DNA from: Xanthobacter dioxanivorans
GTDB taxonomy: Bacteria > Pseudomonadota > Alphaproteobacteria > Rhizobiales > Xanthobacteraceae
DNA: 64,000 nt
Assembly (NCBI RefSeq): GCF_016807805.1
Contig: NZ_CP063362.1
Span: 4,506,501 to 4,570,500, forward strand
Direction: 5' to 3'
Part shown: positions 36,847 to 45,407 of the stretch, piece after piece
Numbering within the stretch: the stretch's first letter is position 1
Layout of the letters: each line of letters begins with the position of its first letter
Notes under the pieces: model-generated
What the model was told of the DNA's origin: nothing
Databases searched by the model: none
The model's input: the letters and a program-made list of their open reading frames with translations, nothing else
Translations under genes and position numbers: made by a program

Positions 36847-36943
36847 AGGTTGATCCACGCCCCCGCATGGGGGGCGACCGTGGACATTGACGCACGCCAG
36901 CGCCGGCTCGATGTTTCGATCCACGCCCCGTGTAGGGAGTGAC
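36847..36943 (-). CRISPR. Degenerate type I-C CRISPR array: two repeats, one spacer
   Basis: Repeat 1 at 36847-36878 contains ATCCACGCCCCCGCATGGGG with intact GGGCGAC end and a degraded first six bases. Repeat 2 at 36913-36943 begins with an intact GTTTCGATCCACGCCCC and has a degraded end (GGGAGTGAC). Both match the type I-C consensus family (GTTTC.ATCCACGCCCC..). The spacer between them, 36879-36912, is 34 nt, the normal I-C length. By the usual repeat polarity (ending ATTGAAAC) the array reads on the minus strand. No further repeats were found. Confidence 0.8.
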
Positions 36944-37173
36944 ATAGATGACCCTGCGGAAAAATGGTCGCCGCCCGACAGGAGGTCACCGGCGACATGG
37001 CCCTGGAATTCCCGCGAAGCCTTGCCGACGTCGTGCAGCTGTCCCGAAAGGCGCAGGACCTCTCCCCATCCCAAGGGGGCTGCGAACCGGGCCGCAAGCG
37101 TGCCGAAGGCCGCTCCGTAATTTGCCGGCCCCGGCTGATGCCCGCCTTGTGAAAGGCCCTGTTCACCGGGCAT
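36944..37173 (-). pseudogene. cas3: cas3 remnant (N-terminal HD nuclease part)
   Basis: The minus strand encodes about 76 residues resembling the start of type I-C Cas3: helix LAARFAAPLGWGEVLRLSGQ, HD motif LHDVGKASREFQ and the next metal-site histidine in GGDHFSAGS. It stops there, and the next base is the outer end of CRISPR repeat 2, with no gap. The helicase part, cas5c, cas8c, cas7, cas4, cas1, cas2 and the leader are all missing. The orientation fits the normal order, cas3 first and array last. Confidence 0.8.
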
Positions 37174-37197
37174 AAGCGGAATTGACCCAGATCAACT

Positions 37198-38088
37198 CTA
37201 ATGCGTAGTCCAAAGCAGCAGGACGACGCCGACGACGATCAGGCTGATGCCGACAACATCCCGAAGCGAACTTGCTTGCTTAAAAACGAACTTCGATATC
37301 GCCTGCGCGAACAATACTTCTACGACGGCCAAGGTGCGCACGTTTGCTGCAGCGGTGATTGCAAATGCCAGGAACCAGAACTGGGATCCCAGCGCCCCCA
37401 TGAAGCCCGCAAGCAATGATGGCCTCCACAAGCGAAAAATCATGTGCAATACGCGCGGGTCGCGCAGGGCGAGAAATATGGTGAGTGCGATCGCTTGCAT
37501 GCCGAGGCTGACCACGAGCGTGAAGGTCGCGGCCATCACGAAGTCCGGGTAGCCGAGCGCGAGGATGGCGCCGCGATAGCCGATGGCCGACAGCGCGAAC
37601 ATCGCGCCCGCTCCGAGGCCGAGCAGGGTCGAGCCGAGGCGCGCGGCGCCGGCGGCCGCCGGCTTCATCGACATGATCACAACGCCAGCGGTAGCGACGA
37701 TGATCGCCGCGGCAGCGCCGGGACCGATACGGTCGTTCAGGAAAACAAGCCCGAAAATCGCGACCTGCACCGGCTCGGTCTTGATGTAGGCGGTGGCAGC
37801 GACGAAAGACCGGTGGTTCATGGCGGCCAGCATCAGCGCGGTGGCGATGATCTGCGACAGCGCGCCGAGGGCGACCCAGGGCCAGAAGACCGGCGTTGTG
37901 AGCGATGGCAGCGGCAGCCTAGTCGCGGCCATCGTCGCGATGAGAAACAGCACGGCGAACGGAAAGCCGAACAGGAAGCGGACGTGCGTCGCCCCGGCGG
38001 TGCCAAGCTTCGCCGTCAGTTCACGCTGCATGGCATTGCGGGCCGTCTGCGCGGCGGCGGCGATGATCGTGAAAACTGCCCAGAGCAT
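37198..38088 (-). CDS. DMT superfamily (EamA-type) transporter
   Basis: A 296-residue membrane protein with ten hydrophobic segments arranged as two EamA repeats. The inner repeat boundary is at MKPAAAGAARLGSTLLGLGA. The conserved IKTEPVQVAIFGLVFLNDRI block marks the end of the first repeat, and VVEVLFAQAISKFVFKQASS the end of the second. Proteins of this type export amino acids or other small metabolites. Start at MLWAVFTIIAAAAQ; the upstream open frame is not membrane-like. The stop is 24 bp from the cas3 remnant. The divergent hglS gene may share its control region. Confidence 0.85.
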   Translation of the reverse strand: MLWAVFTIIAAAAQTARNAMQRELTAKLGTAGATHVRFLFGFPFAVLFLIATMAATRLPLPSLTTPVFWPWVALGALSQIIATALMLAAMNHRSFVAATAYIKTEPVQVAIFGLVFLNDRIGPGAAAAIIVATAGVVIMSMKPAAAGAARLGSTLLGLGAGAMFALSAIGYRGAILALGYPDFVMAATFTLVVSLGMQAIALTIFLALRDPRVLHMIFRLWRPSLLAGFMGALGSQFWFLAFAITAAANVRTLAVVEVLFAQAISKFVFKQASSLRDVVGISLIVVGVVLLLWTTH

Positions 38089-38373
38089 GAAACGGAGTGC
38101 CTCAATTGAGCGATGGCTAGGCGCAATCTGTCTACGGCATCGGCCAGCGCTGCTGTCTAATCCGATGACAGAGGGCAGGTGTAGTGGGCAATCAACATTC
38201 ACGCGTTGAGATTTTTGCGAGTCGCTCTGCAACAAATTAAAGAGGTGCGGCGCACCGCACGCGACTATCTGTACGCGCAGTCGTCTTGTGGAAGTTCAGG
38301 CCCGGAAATGCGCTCGAAGACGAGAAACATGATCGGCCGGCAGCCAGAAACATGTAAGCTAGAGGGTTTCGTG

Positions 38374-39735
38374 ATGTCGAATTTCGTATCGTCTGACGAG
38401 ATCCGGAGCCAGTTCTCGCGCGCGATGTCGGACATGTACCGCAGGGAAGTCCCGCAGTACGGCGCGCTGCTTGAGCTGGTCAAGGAAATCAATGGCGAGG
38501 TGCTGGCGGCCAATCCCGACCTCATGCGCGCGATGACGAGGGCGGACGAGATCGACAGGCTGGATGTGGAGCGTCACGGCGCCATCCGGCTCGGGACAGC
38601 CGACGAACTGGCGACGATCCGGCGGCTCTTCGCCGTGATGGGGATGCATCCGGTCGGCTATTACGACCTCGTCGGCGCCGGCACTCCGGTGCACGCCACG
38701 GCCTTCCGCCCCATCGACGACGCCTCGCTGCGGCGTAATCCCTTCCGGGTGTTCACCTCGCTGCTGCGTCTCGAACTGATCAAGGACGAAGCGTTGCGCG
38801 AACGGGCAGAGCAGTTGCTCGCCCGCCGGTCGATCTTCACGCCGCGCACCCTGGCGCTCATCAACCTGTGCGAGCGTCAGGGCGGATTGACACGGCCTGA
38901 GGGGGAGGAATTCGTGCGCGAGGCGCTCGAGACCTTCCGCTGGCATCGCCAGTCCCCGGTCGATTACCAGACCTATCGGGCCCTGCATGACACGCATCGC
39001 CTGATCGCGGACGTGGTCTGCTTCAAAGGACCGCACATCAATCATCTGACGCCTCGGACGCTGGACATCGACGCGGTGCAGCGCCGGATGCCGGCTTGGG
39101 GCATTTCGCCGAAAGAGATCATCGAAGGGCCGCCGCGGCGCCACTGCGCCATTCTCCTTCGGCAAACCAGCTTCAAGGCGCTGGAAGAGCCTGTCGACTT
39201 CGTCACGGCGGAGGGCGAGGCGTCAGCCTCGACCCACACCGCGCGTTTCGGCGAGATCGAACAGCGCGGCATCGCGCTGACGCCGGAAGGGCGCCGTCGC
39301 TATGACGCGATGCTCGCCGGATTTCTGGCATCGGGGACCAGGCATTGCGACGAGGCCCTGGCGCTCGCCTTCGCGGCGTTTCCCGACGACGCGCCGACCT
39401 TGCGCGCACAAGGCCTCGCCTACTTCCGCTACGAGGCGACGGCGACGGGCAAGGCTGCGCCCCGCGCCGAGGTGGAGGGGCAGTCGGTCGATGCACTCAT
39501 CGCCGCCGGCTATCTCAGCATCTCGCCCATCATCTACGAGGACTTCCTGCCGGTCAGCGCCGCCGGCATCTTCCAGTCGAACCTCGGTTCGGCCCAGCGG
39601 CAAAGCTATGACGGTGCCTCGAGCCGCGTCGCCTTCGAGTCGGCCTTGGGCGCCAGCGTACATGACGAGTTCGCGCTTTATGCTGAATCGGAAGCCGCGT
39701 CGCGACGCGAAGCCCTGGCGGCGCTCGGCCGCTGA
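38374..39735 (+). CDS. hglS: 2-oxoadipate dioxygenase/decarboxylase (HglS, YdcJ/DUF1338 family)
   Basis: A 453-residue Fe(II) enzyme of the vicinal-oxygen-chelate-like HglS family, which turns 2-oxoadipate into D-2-hydroxyglutarate in D-lysine breakdown. The iron ligands lie in HATAFRP (about residue 106), FKGPHINHLTPRTLDID and YEDFLPVSAAGIFQSNL near the C-terminus. Full length for the family. The GTG/ATG start pair follows AGAGGG; ATG is used. It diverges from the DMT exporter and is convergent with a PNPOx-like gene. No other lysine-pathway genes are nearby, so the substrate in this cluster could be a related 2-oxo acid. Confidence 0.85.
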   Translation: MSNFVSSDEIRSQFSRAMSDMYRREVPQYGALLELVKEINGEVLAANPDLMRAMTRADEIDRLDVERHGAIRLGTADELATIRRLFAVMGMHPVGYYDLVGAGTPVHATAFRPIDDASLRRNPFRVFTSLLRLELIKDEALRERAEQLLARRSIFTPRTLALINLCERQGGLTRPEGEEFVREALETFRWHRQSPVDYQTYRALHDTHRLIADVVCFKGPHINHLTPRTLDIDAVQRRMPAWGISPKEIIEGPPRRHCAILLRQTSFKALEEPVDFVTAEGEASASTHTARFGEIEQRGIALTPEGRRRYDAMLAGFLASGTRHCDEALALAFAAFPDDAPTLRAQGLAYFRYEATATGKAAPRAEVEGQSVDALIAAGYLSISPIIYEDFLPVSAAGIFQSNLGSAQRQSYDGASSRVAFESALGASVHDEFALYAESEAASRREALAALGR

Positions 39736-39759
39736 CGCGGGTCGGCGTGGGGGCGCACT

Positions 39760-40452
39760 TCACCACTTCGATGAGGTGAACAGTCGGTTGGAATAGCTGT
39801 CGTCGAGGATCTTCTGGATCGCCTCGACGCTGCCATCGCCGATGCTGCCGCGCGTATGATCGCGCAGTATGACGGCCATCTCGGCCATCCGGCCCGCATT
39901 CGGCCAGTCTTCCGAATTCCAGATGCGGGAGCGTTTCGCGGCCTTCGCGCAGTGCATGTAGGCTTCGCGAATGCGCACACCGATGCCGATATTCGGCGCG
40001 GCGCCCAAGACCGCGGCCTGCGCCAGCACGGCCGGATCCTCGACCACCCAGCCTTCGCCGTTGACGCGCAGGAAATCCTCATAGCCTGGGATCAGGACCA
40101 TCAGGCCGATTTCCGGATTCTGGATCAGGTTGCGCAATGTGTCGGTGCGGCGATTGCCGCTCAGCTCAGGTATCAGAAGATGCCGGTCGTCGAGCACCTT
40201 GACGAAACCCGGCGTGCCGCCGCGCGGCGAGCAATCGCAACGGCCCTCGCTGTCGCTCGTTGCCATCACGAGGTAAGGAGACAGGGCAAAGAACATCGCG
40301 CAATGCGGGTCCAGCCTGTGCTGGACTTTCGCCGATGTGATCTTCGCCGATGGCGCCGGCACGATTTCGCGCAGCCGTGCCTCGGTGCGCACCACGGCGC
40401 CGAAGACGGTGGGCGTTTCGAGGGATGATCCGGCTTGGTGCGGCGGTTGCAT
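39760..40452 (-). CDS. Pyridoxamine 5'-phosphate oxidase family protein (MSMEG_1061-like)
   Basis: A 230-residue flavin-type split-barrel protein. The family pattern is visible in FFALSPYLVMATSDSEGRCD, CSPRGGTPGFVKVLDDRHLL, GNRRTDTLRNLIQNPEIGLM and FLRVNGEGWVVEDP, then a helical end with MAEMAVILRDHTRG. Relatives bind FMN or F420 and have varied or unknown substrates; they are not the vitamin B6 enzyme. It is convergent with hglS and diverges from the methyltransferase gene. A second PNPOx-like gene (45408) lies in the same cluster but is not obviously a close copy. Confidence 0.82.
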   Translation of the reverse strand: MQPPHQAGSSLETPTVFGAVVRTEARLREIVPAPSAKITSAKVQHRLDPHCAMFFALSPYLVMATSDSEGRCDCSPRGGTPGFVKVLDDRHLLIPELSGNRRTDTLRNLIQNPEIGLMVLIPGYEDFLRVNGEGWVVEDPAVLAQAAVLGAAPNIGIGVRIREAYMHCAKAAKRSRIWNSEDWPNAGRMAEMAVILRDHTRGSIGDGSVEAIQKILDDSYSNRLFTSSKW

Positions 40453-40705
40453 TGGCGAGCCCTTGCAGTCGGGACGCGGGCGATCGAGGCCCGCGCGGTC
40501 CGGCGACCTTGCCGGACCGCGCGCCGCTGCCATATCGCGAAACTTCCAAGGCTGACTTGAGGAGACTTCAAGGCGATAGCGCTAGCGCCGGCGCCGGTTC
40601 CGACGCACCATGAACGATGCCTGTGGCACGATGATCCCGGCGTATCATCCCTCGACCAATTTTATGGCTTCGGCGACAGACTTATACTTGAAAAGAGATC
40701 GCGCA

Positions 40706-41503
40706 ATGGATCGGCCGCAGCTTCTTCTCGTGCCCAACACGCCTTCGGCGCCGGGCACGCATTTCGCGTGCGAGGCGCGCTTCGTCGCCGATTATGGCAC
40801 TTCGGTCATCAAGCTGCTGTCGCCGCAGCCCGGCGAGAAGATTCTGGATGTCGGATGCGGTGACGGGACACTCTCACGCCTGGTGCAAGCCAGCGGGGCC
40901 GAGGTTGTCGGCATCGATATCGACCCGGCGATGATCGAAGCGTCGCGTCAGAACCGCATCGACGCACGGCTGATCGATGGCCGCGCGCTGACGTTCGAGG
41001 GCGAATTCGATGCTGCCTTCTCCAATGCGGCCCTGCATTTCATGCGGCCGGTTCCAGCCGCGATCGAAGGCGTCGCGCGCGCGCTCAAGCCGGGCGGGCG
41101 GTTCGCCGCCGAGCTCGGCAGCCACGGCAATATTGCCGCCATCACCACCGGCCTCGTGGCCGTGCTCGATCGCCGCGGCATCGATGGCGGTGCGCACATC
41201 CCGTGGGAATTTCTGACCGCCGAGGAAATTTGCGATTCACTCGAGCACGCCGGCTTCGTCATTGATTCCGTGCATGCGTTCCATCGTCCGACGCCGATGC
41301 CCTCCGGTGCCAAGGCCTGGATCGAGAAGCTGGGGCGATGGTTCCTTGACGCCTTGCCGCCGGAGCAGCGCGAAGAGGCCTGCGAAGAAGCCGAGCAGCT
41401 TATGTCGCGCACCATGAAAACTTCACGCGGTCATTGGACCGCGGACTATCATCACCTGCGCTTCAACGCGCGATTGGGAGCCAAAATGATGGGAGCCAAG
41501 TGA
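40706..41503 (+). CDS. SAM-dependent class I methyltransferase
   Basis: A 265-residue methyltransferase. The SAM-binding loop is ILDVGCGDGTLSRLV (about residues 48-62), followed by VVGIDIDPAMIEASRQN and the acidic DGRALTFEGEFDAAFSNAAL motif, then a trans-aconitate methyltransferase-like LKPGGRFAAELGSHGNI block. In-frame ATGs 42 and 96 bp upstream exist; the chosen start has AAGAGA in front. Its stop overlaps the GTG start of the LysR gene, so the two are translated together. The acceptor is unknown; small carboxylic acids such as aconitate are precedent. Confidence 0.82.
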   Translation: MDRPQLLLVPNTPSAPGTHFACEARFVADYGTSVIKLLSPQPGEKILDVGCGDGTLSRLVQASGAEVVGIDIDPAMIEASRQNRIDARLIDGRALTFEGEFDAAFSNAALHFMRPVPAAIEGVARALKPGGRFAAELGSHGNIAAITTGLVAVLDRRGIDGGAHIPWEFLTAEEICDSLEHAGFVIDSVHAFHRPTPMPSGAKAWIEKLGRWFLDALPPEQREEACEEAEQLMSRTMKTSRGHWTADYHHLRFNARLGAKMMGAK

Positions 41504-42480
41504 CGAACGCCATCGACCCAGCGGAGTTGGAGAAGCGGCTCGCCAGCGCTGAAGGCGCGGCCAAGCCGGGATCGCTCGCGCGCCGTGACCGGCTGCCGTC
41601 GCTGCGCTCATTGCGGACCTTCGAGGTGGTCGGACGTCATCTCAACATGCAAGGCGCCGCCGACGCGCTTTGCATCACGGTGTCGGCGGTCAGTCACCAG
41701 ATCCGCCATCTCGAGGCGGAATTGCAGGTCGCCCTGTTTCGCCGCACCGGCCGCGGTCTCGAACTGACGCGCGACGGCGAGGCGTTGCTGCCCGGATTGA
41801 CGGCCGTCTTCGAGCAGCTCGAAAGTACGGTCGAGAAATTCCGGCGGCGAACCGGCCCGCAGATCCTGACGATCAGCATGCCGGCCTCGTTCGCCATGCG
41901 TTGGTTTCTCGGACGGCTGGGCAAGTTCTACGCCATGTATCCCGACGTCGAGATCCGCGTGGCGACCCATGTCGGGCGCGAGGTGGAACGCAGCGCGACT
42001 GTCGACTGCTTCATCCACGTCGGCGCCAATGACTGGCCGGAACTGGAGGGGGAGCTGCTGTTCGCCGAGCACCTCGGCGTCGCCTGCAGCCCGACAATCC
42101 AGCGCCGCATCGACCAGGCCATCACAGCACCGGCGGACGTCCGGAAAAATCGCGTCCTGAAAGCCGACGACAGGCCGGACGACTGGCAGCTCTGGCTCAA
42201 CACCACGGGGCTCACTTTGCCGGGCGAGCAGCGGACCCTGTCATTTTCGAGCCAGATCCTCGCCCTCCAGGCGGCCATCGAGGGGCTGGGCGTGATCCTG
42301 ACCGACCCGGTCGAGATCATGGACGAACTGCAGACGGGCCGGCTGGTGCAGCCGCTCGCTTCAAGTCTCGCGGTCGCGACGCGCGGCTACTATTTCTACA
42401 CGATGGCCGACGCCGAAAGCGCACCTTCGGTTGCGATCCTGCGCGACTGGTTGCAACTCGAGCTTGCCTCGAAACCTTGA
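41500..42480 (+). CDS. LysR family regulator (GcvA-like)
   Basis: A 326-residue LysR protein. Its DNA-binding domain reads LPSLRSLRTFEVVGRHLNMQ and GAADALCITVSAVSHQIRHL, with GcvA-type residues and a roughly 30-residue N-terminal extension. The effector domain shows AIEGLGVILTDPVEIMDE. The GTG start overlaps the methyltransferase stop (GTGA) and is preceded by GGGAG. It reads toward the minus-strand nitrilase operon and is convergent with it; it probably controls the surrounding metabolic genes. Confidence 0.88.
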   Translation: MTNAIDPAELEKRLASAEGAAKPGSLARRDRLPSLRSLRTFEVVGRHLNMQGAADALCITVSAVSHQIRHLEAELQVALFRRTGRGLELTRDGEALLPGLTAVFEQLESTVEKFRRRTGPQILTISMPASFAMRWFLGRLGKFYAMYPDVEIRVATHVGREVERSATVDCFIHVGANDWPELEGELLFAEHLGVACSPTIQRRIDQAITAPADVRKNRVLKADDRPDDWQLWLNTTGLTLPGEQRTLSFSSQILALQAAIEGLGVILTDPVEIMDELQTGRLVQPLASSLAVATRGYYFYTMADAESAPSVAILRDWLQLELASKP

Positions 42481-42487
42481 GCGCGGC

Positions 42488-42790
42488 TCAGCCCTTCGGC
42501 GAGAACGCGAGCGAGCCCATTCGCCGGGTCCATTCCCACACCTGCAGGTCGGAGAAAATGCCGGCGCCGGTGAAGGGATCGTCCTGCGCGAAGGCTCGCG
42601 CCTGCGCGAGGGTGTCGCATTCGATCAGGAACATGCTGCCGCGGTCTTCGCCGGTCTCAGGATCGCAATAGGGGCCGGCCGCAAGAATGCGGTCTTCAAA
42701 TGCCTTGAGATAGTCGATGTGCGCGGCGCGCAGGCGGGTCCGCTCGGCAGACTTACCCGGCGCGTCGATGCGATGAACCACGAAGATCAT
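42488..42790 (-). CDS. YciI family protein
   Basis: A 100-residue ferredoxin-like protein of the YciI family: IFVVHRIDAPGKSAERTRLR, HIDYLKAFEDRILAAGPYC and FLIECDTLAQARAFAQDDPF with the conserved His and Asp of the putative active site (RAAHIDYL, DDPF). Members are proposed muconolactone-isomerase-like or dehalogenase-like small enzymes, and some detoxify reactive intermediates. It is the last gene of the minus-strand operon, 9 bp after the nitrilase gene, so a supporting step in the same pathway is likely. Confidence 0.85.
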   Translation of the reverse strand: MIFVVHRIDAPGKSAERTRLRAAHIDYLKAFEDRILAAGPYCDPETGEDRGSMFLIECDTLAQARAFAQDDPFTGAGIFSDLQVWEWTRRMGSLAFSPKG

Positions 42791-42799
42791 GGCGCTGCT

Positions 42800-43726
42800 T
42801 CAGCCTGTGGTCACGATCAGCGGCGATCGCCGCGTCTTGGTCAGATGAAGCTGGACGACGTCCGGCCTCGCATAGTGGCCGATCGAATCGACCATCTCCT
42901 TCATGTCGGCTATGGAATCGAAATCCAGCTCGGCGTAGAGCACGGTTTCGCCGTCGTGCTCGGGCTTGGCCAGAATTTTTCCGCCCGGCGCGACGATCGC
43001 CGAGCAGCCGCCGCCGGGCTGCAGCTTGCCCCGCGCCGACTCTCCGAACTGATCGATGATGTCCTGGGTCAGGACGCCGGTCGTCGAGATGACGAAGCAC
43101 TGGCCCTCGAACGCATAGTGGCGCACCGCCGCGTCGATGATGTTGTCGATCCAGGGCATGCCGCCCGGCCAGTTGGCGACATGGATCTGCTCGCCCTGCG
43201 CCTGGACGGCGTAGCGGTACAGCGGGTTGGAATGCTCGAAGCAGATGAGGGCGCCAAGCTTGCCGACCGAGGTGTCATAGATATCGAGATCGACGCCGTC
43301 TCCGCGCCCCCACGTCATGCGCTCGTGATGGGTCGGGACGAGCTTGCGCCGGCAGCCCAGGACCTCGCCATTGGCGTCGATGATGAGCTGGCTGTTGTAC
43401 AAGGTGCCGCCGTCGCGCTCGTTGATGCCGACCACCGCCATGCACTTGGCCTTGCGGGCCGCGTCGCTCAGCAGCTTCACGGTCGGGCTGTCGAGCGTCA
43501 CGGCCTGATCGAACAGGCGGCGGAAGAAGGTGCGCTTGTTGGTGAAGGGATCCCGGACCAGGTTCCAGTACGGATAGCCGGGCAGGTAGGTTTCCGGAAA
43601 GACGATGAGCCGCGCGCCGGCCTTGCCGGCCTCGGCGATGGTCATGCAGGCCTTCTCGGTGCTGGCGTCGCGGTCCAGAAAGACCGGCGCGAGCTGCGCC
43701 GCGGCGGCGAGGAGTGAAACGGCCAT
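42800..43726 (-). CDS. Nitrilase superfamily carbon-nitrogen hydrolase
   Basis: A 308-residue enzyme with the complete Glu-Lys-Cys triad: E45 in VFPETYLPGYPYW, K128 in CRRKLVPTHHERMTWGRGDG and C162 in LICFEHSNPLYRY. The tryptophan-rich ETYLPGYPYW and TWGRGDG blocks place it with true nitrilases and cyanide hydratase-like enzymes (branch 1) rather than amidases or ureidopropionases. It would convert a nitrile to an acid plus ammonia in the cytosol. It abuts the reductase gene with no gap and precedes YciI by 9 bp. Confidence 0.87.
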   Translation of the reverse strand: MAVSLLAAAAQLAPVFLDRDASTEKACMTIAEAGKAGARLIVFPETYLPGYPYWNLVRDPFTNKRTFFRRLFDQAVTLDSPTVKLLSDAARKAKCMAVVGINERDGGTLYNSQLIIDANGEVLGCRRKLVPTHHERMTWGRGDGVDLDIYDTSVGKLGALICFEHSNPLYRYAVQAQGEQIHVANWPGGMPWIDNIIDAAVRHYAFEGQCFVISTTGVLTQDIIDQFGESARGKLQPGGGCSAIVAPGGKILAKPEHDGETVLYAELDFDSIADMKEMVDSIGHYARPDVVQLHLTKTRRSPLIVTTG

Positions 43727-44752
43727 CTAGTTGGCTCCCGTTGGCTGGAATTCTTCGGCGAAGATCTGCGCGCGCGACACGCCCATTTCGAGCAGCTTGT
43801 GGCGGGCACTCTCGACCATCGGAGGTGGACCGCACAGATATGCCGTTGCGGCGGATGGCACGCCGACCAGGTCGCCGGTGAGCAGGTCGACCGCCGTGCC
43901 GGTGCTGTCCCGCCAGCCATCGCCATGCGACATGGCGGCAACGAGAACGTGCAGGTCGGGAAAGGTCGCCTTGAGCGCTTCGAGTTCGGTGCGATAGAAA
44001 AGGTCACGGTCGGTGTTCACGCCGAAGGCGATTACGATGGGGCCGGCGGTGTCTCGCCGCCGGGCGCGCTCGCGCAGCATCGAGAGCACCGGCGCAAGGC
44101 CCGTGCCGCCGGCGATCATGATGCAGGTCCCGGTCTCGCGGCGGCGATAGAAGGTGCCGAACGGACCGGTCATGGGCAGCACGTCGCCGGCTTTCGCCGA
44201 CGTGGAGAGATAGGTCGACATCGCGCCGTTCGGCAGCGTGCGGATGAGAAAGCCGATTTCGTCCTGCTCGGGCGGCGTCATCATCGAATAGGACCGGATG
44301 ATGGTGGTGCCGGGCACAGTCAGATTGACGTATTGGCCCGGAAGATACGCAAACATGCGGCCGCCCTCGCATTTGCCGATGACCTCGAACACGCTGTCGG
44401 AAACACGTTTGATCGCGGTGATCAGAAATTTGCGCGCACGCCGGGGGAGCTGCGAGGTGCGCGTGTAGGGCAAGTTCAGCTTGATTGCGTCCGAGACGGG
44501 TTTCGCCTGACACGGCAGGATCGCGCCCGCCGCGCGCGCGCCGTCGTCGAGGCTGATGGCACGTTCATCCTCATAGGCAATTTCGCCGCCGGTCATGGCG
44601 CATTTGCAGGTCTGGCAGGTGCCACTCAGGCAGTCGGAGGCGAGGTGAACGCCGTTCTTCCTGGCGGCCTCGAGCAGCGACACACTCTTGTCCGCGATGA
44701 AGCTCACGACCTCCCGATCGCTGAAAGTCAGCTCGACGCTGGTGCCGGTCAT
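43727..44752 (-). CDS. 2Fe-2S ferredoxin/FAD/NAD(P)H oxidoreductase (oxygenase reductase type)
   Basis: A 341-residue electron-transfer protein. The N-terminal plant-type ferredoxin has the cluster ligands in CLSGTCQTCKC (about residues 41-51) and a later LPCQAKP. The FAD domain has the RSYSMMTPP motif, and the NAD domain IAGGTGLAPVLSMLRE with YLCGPPPMVE at the end. This is the layout of benzoate- or toluene-type oxygenase reductases. No oxygenase subunit is in the window, which is odd. The start overlaps the RraA-like gene stop by 4 bp, and the stop touches the nitrilase start. Confidence 0.9.
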   Translation of the reverse strand: MTGTSVELTFSDREVVSFIADKSVSLLEAARKNGVHLASDCLSGTCQTCKCAMTGGEIAYEDERAISLDDGARAAGAILPCQAKPVSDAIKLNLPYTRTSQLPRRARKFLITAIKRVSDSVFEVIGKCEGGRMFAYLPGQYVNLTVPGTTIIRSYSMMTPPEQDEIGFLIRTLPNGAMSTYLSTSAKAGDVLPMTGPFGTFYRRRETGTCIMIAGGTGLAPVLSMLRERARRRDTAGPIVIAFGVNTDRDLFYRTELEALKATFPDLHVLVAAMSHGDGWRDSTGTAVDLLTGDLVGVPSAATAYLCGPPPMVESARHKLLEMGVSRAQIFAEEFQPTGAN

Positions 44753-45405
44753 CGCTGGACCTCGACGGTCCCGTGCAGGGCCAGCGCTTCCTTGATCGAA
44801 CCGAGCGCGCGGCAGGCTGCGATCATCCTGGCCTGGCGGCCTTCGTAGTGCCTCACCGTCGCGGCGATGTCCGGCACCAGCTTCCGCGGAACCGCGATGA
44901 CGCCGTCATCGTCACCGACGATGAGATCGCCTGGATTGATCTCGATCCCGCCGCATTCGATGGGCTGGTCGCTGAACATCGTCTTCAGCCGGCCGAAGCC
45001 GCCGGCGGGGGTGACGTTGGTGGCGAAAATGCCGAAATCGGAACCGGCCGCCTGGGATACGGACCGGACAGCGCCGTCGCCGACGAAGCCGGCAAGGCCG
45101 CGGCGGATCGCGACTGCGATCTCGGGCGCGCCCCAGAGCGCGGCGTCGGTCTCGTCCTCGAGCTGCGCGACGATGACGCTACCGGGCGCCGTCGTGTCGA
45201 GCAGCTTGATCCCGACATTATGCGGCGCGCGTTCGGCGGTCGCCGCGGTCATCAGCGTAACCGCAGGACCGACCATGCGGCTGCCCGCGAGACGGCGGAC
45301 CTTGTGGCTGATGAAAAGCTTTCTGCTCGTGACCGCATCGAGGGCATCGGACAGCGCCGTCGTCGACACGTCCTTGAATAAGGCGATGGTTTGCGCGTCA
45401 TACAT
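44749..45405 (-). CDS. RraA-like / HMG-CHA aldolase family protein lacking the RD motif
   Basis: A 218-residue protein of the RraA/4-hydroxy-4-methyl-2-oxoglutarate aldolase fold. TTALSDALDAV near the start, GPAVTLMTAATAERAPHNVG, ALWGAPEIAVAIRRGLAGFV and NPGDLIVGDDDGVIAVPRKL are the family landmarks. In metal-dependent aldolases the segment after the GDGAV glycine reads VRDxxE; here it is VRSVSQ, so the aspartate and glutamate are replaced by Ser and Gln. Catalysis of the usual kind is doubtful. It lies within a tightly packed operon (4-bp overlap with the reductase gene). Confidence 0.8.
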   Translation of the reverse strand: MYDAQTIALFKDVSTTALSDALDAVTSRKLFISHKVRRLAGSRMVGPAVTLMTAATAERAPHNVGIKLLDTTAPGSVIVAQLEDETDAALWGAPEIAVAIRRGLAGFVGDGAVRSVSQAAGSDFGIFATNVTPAGGFGRLKTMFSDQPIECGGIEINPGDLIVGDDDGVIAVPRKLVPDIAATVRHYEGRQARMIAACRALGSIKEALALHGTVEVQR

Positions 45406-45407
45406 GG

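Noticed and set aside
36733..37173. Intact 146-residue gene covering the CRISPR scar
   Set aside because: Only the N-terminal half resembles Cas3; the rest is a read-through of CRISPR repeats and spacer.
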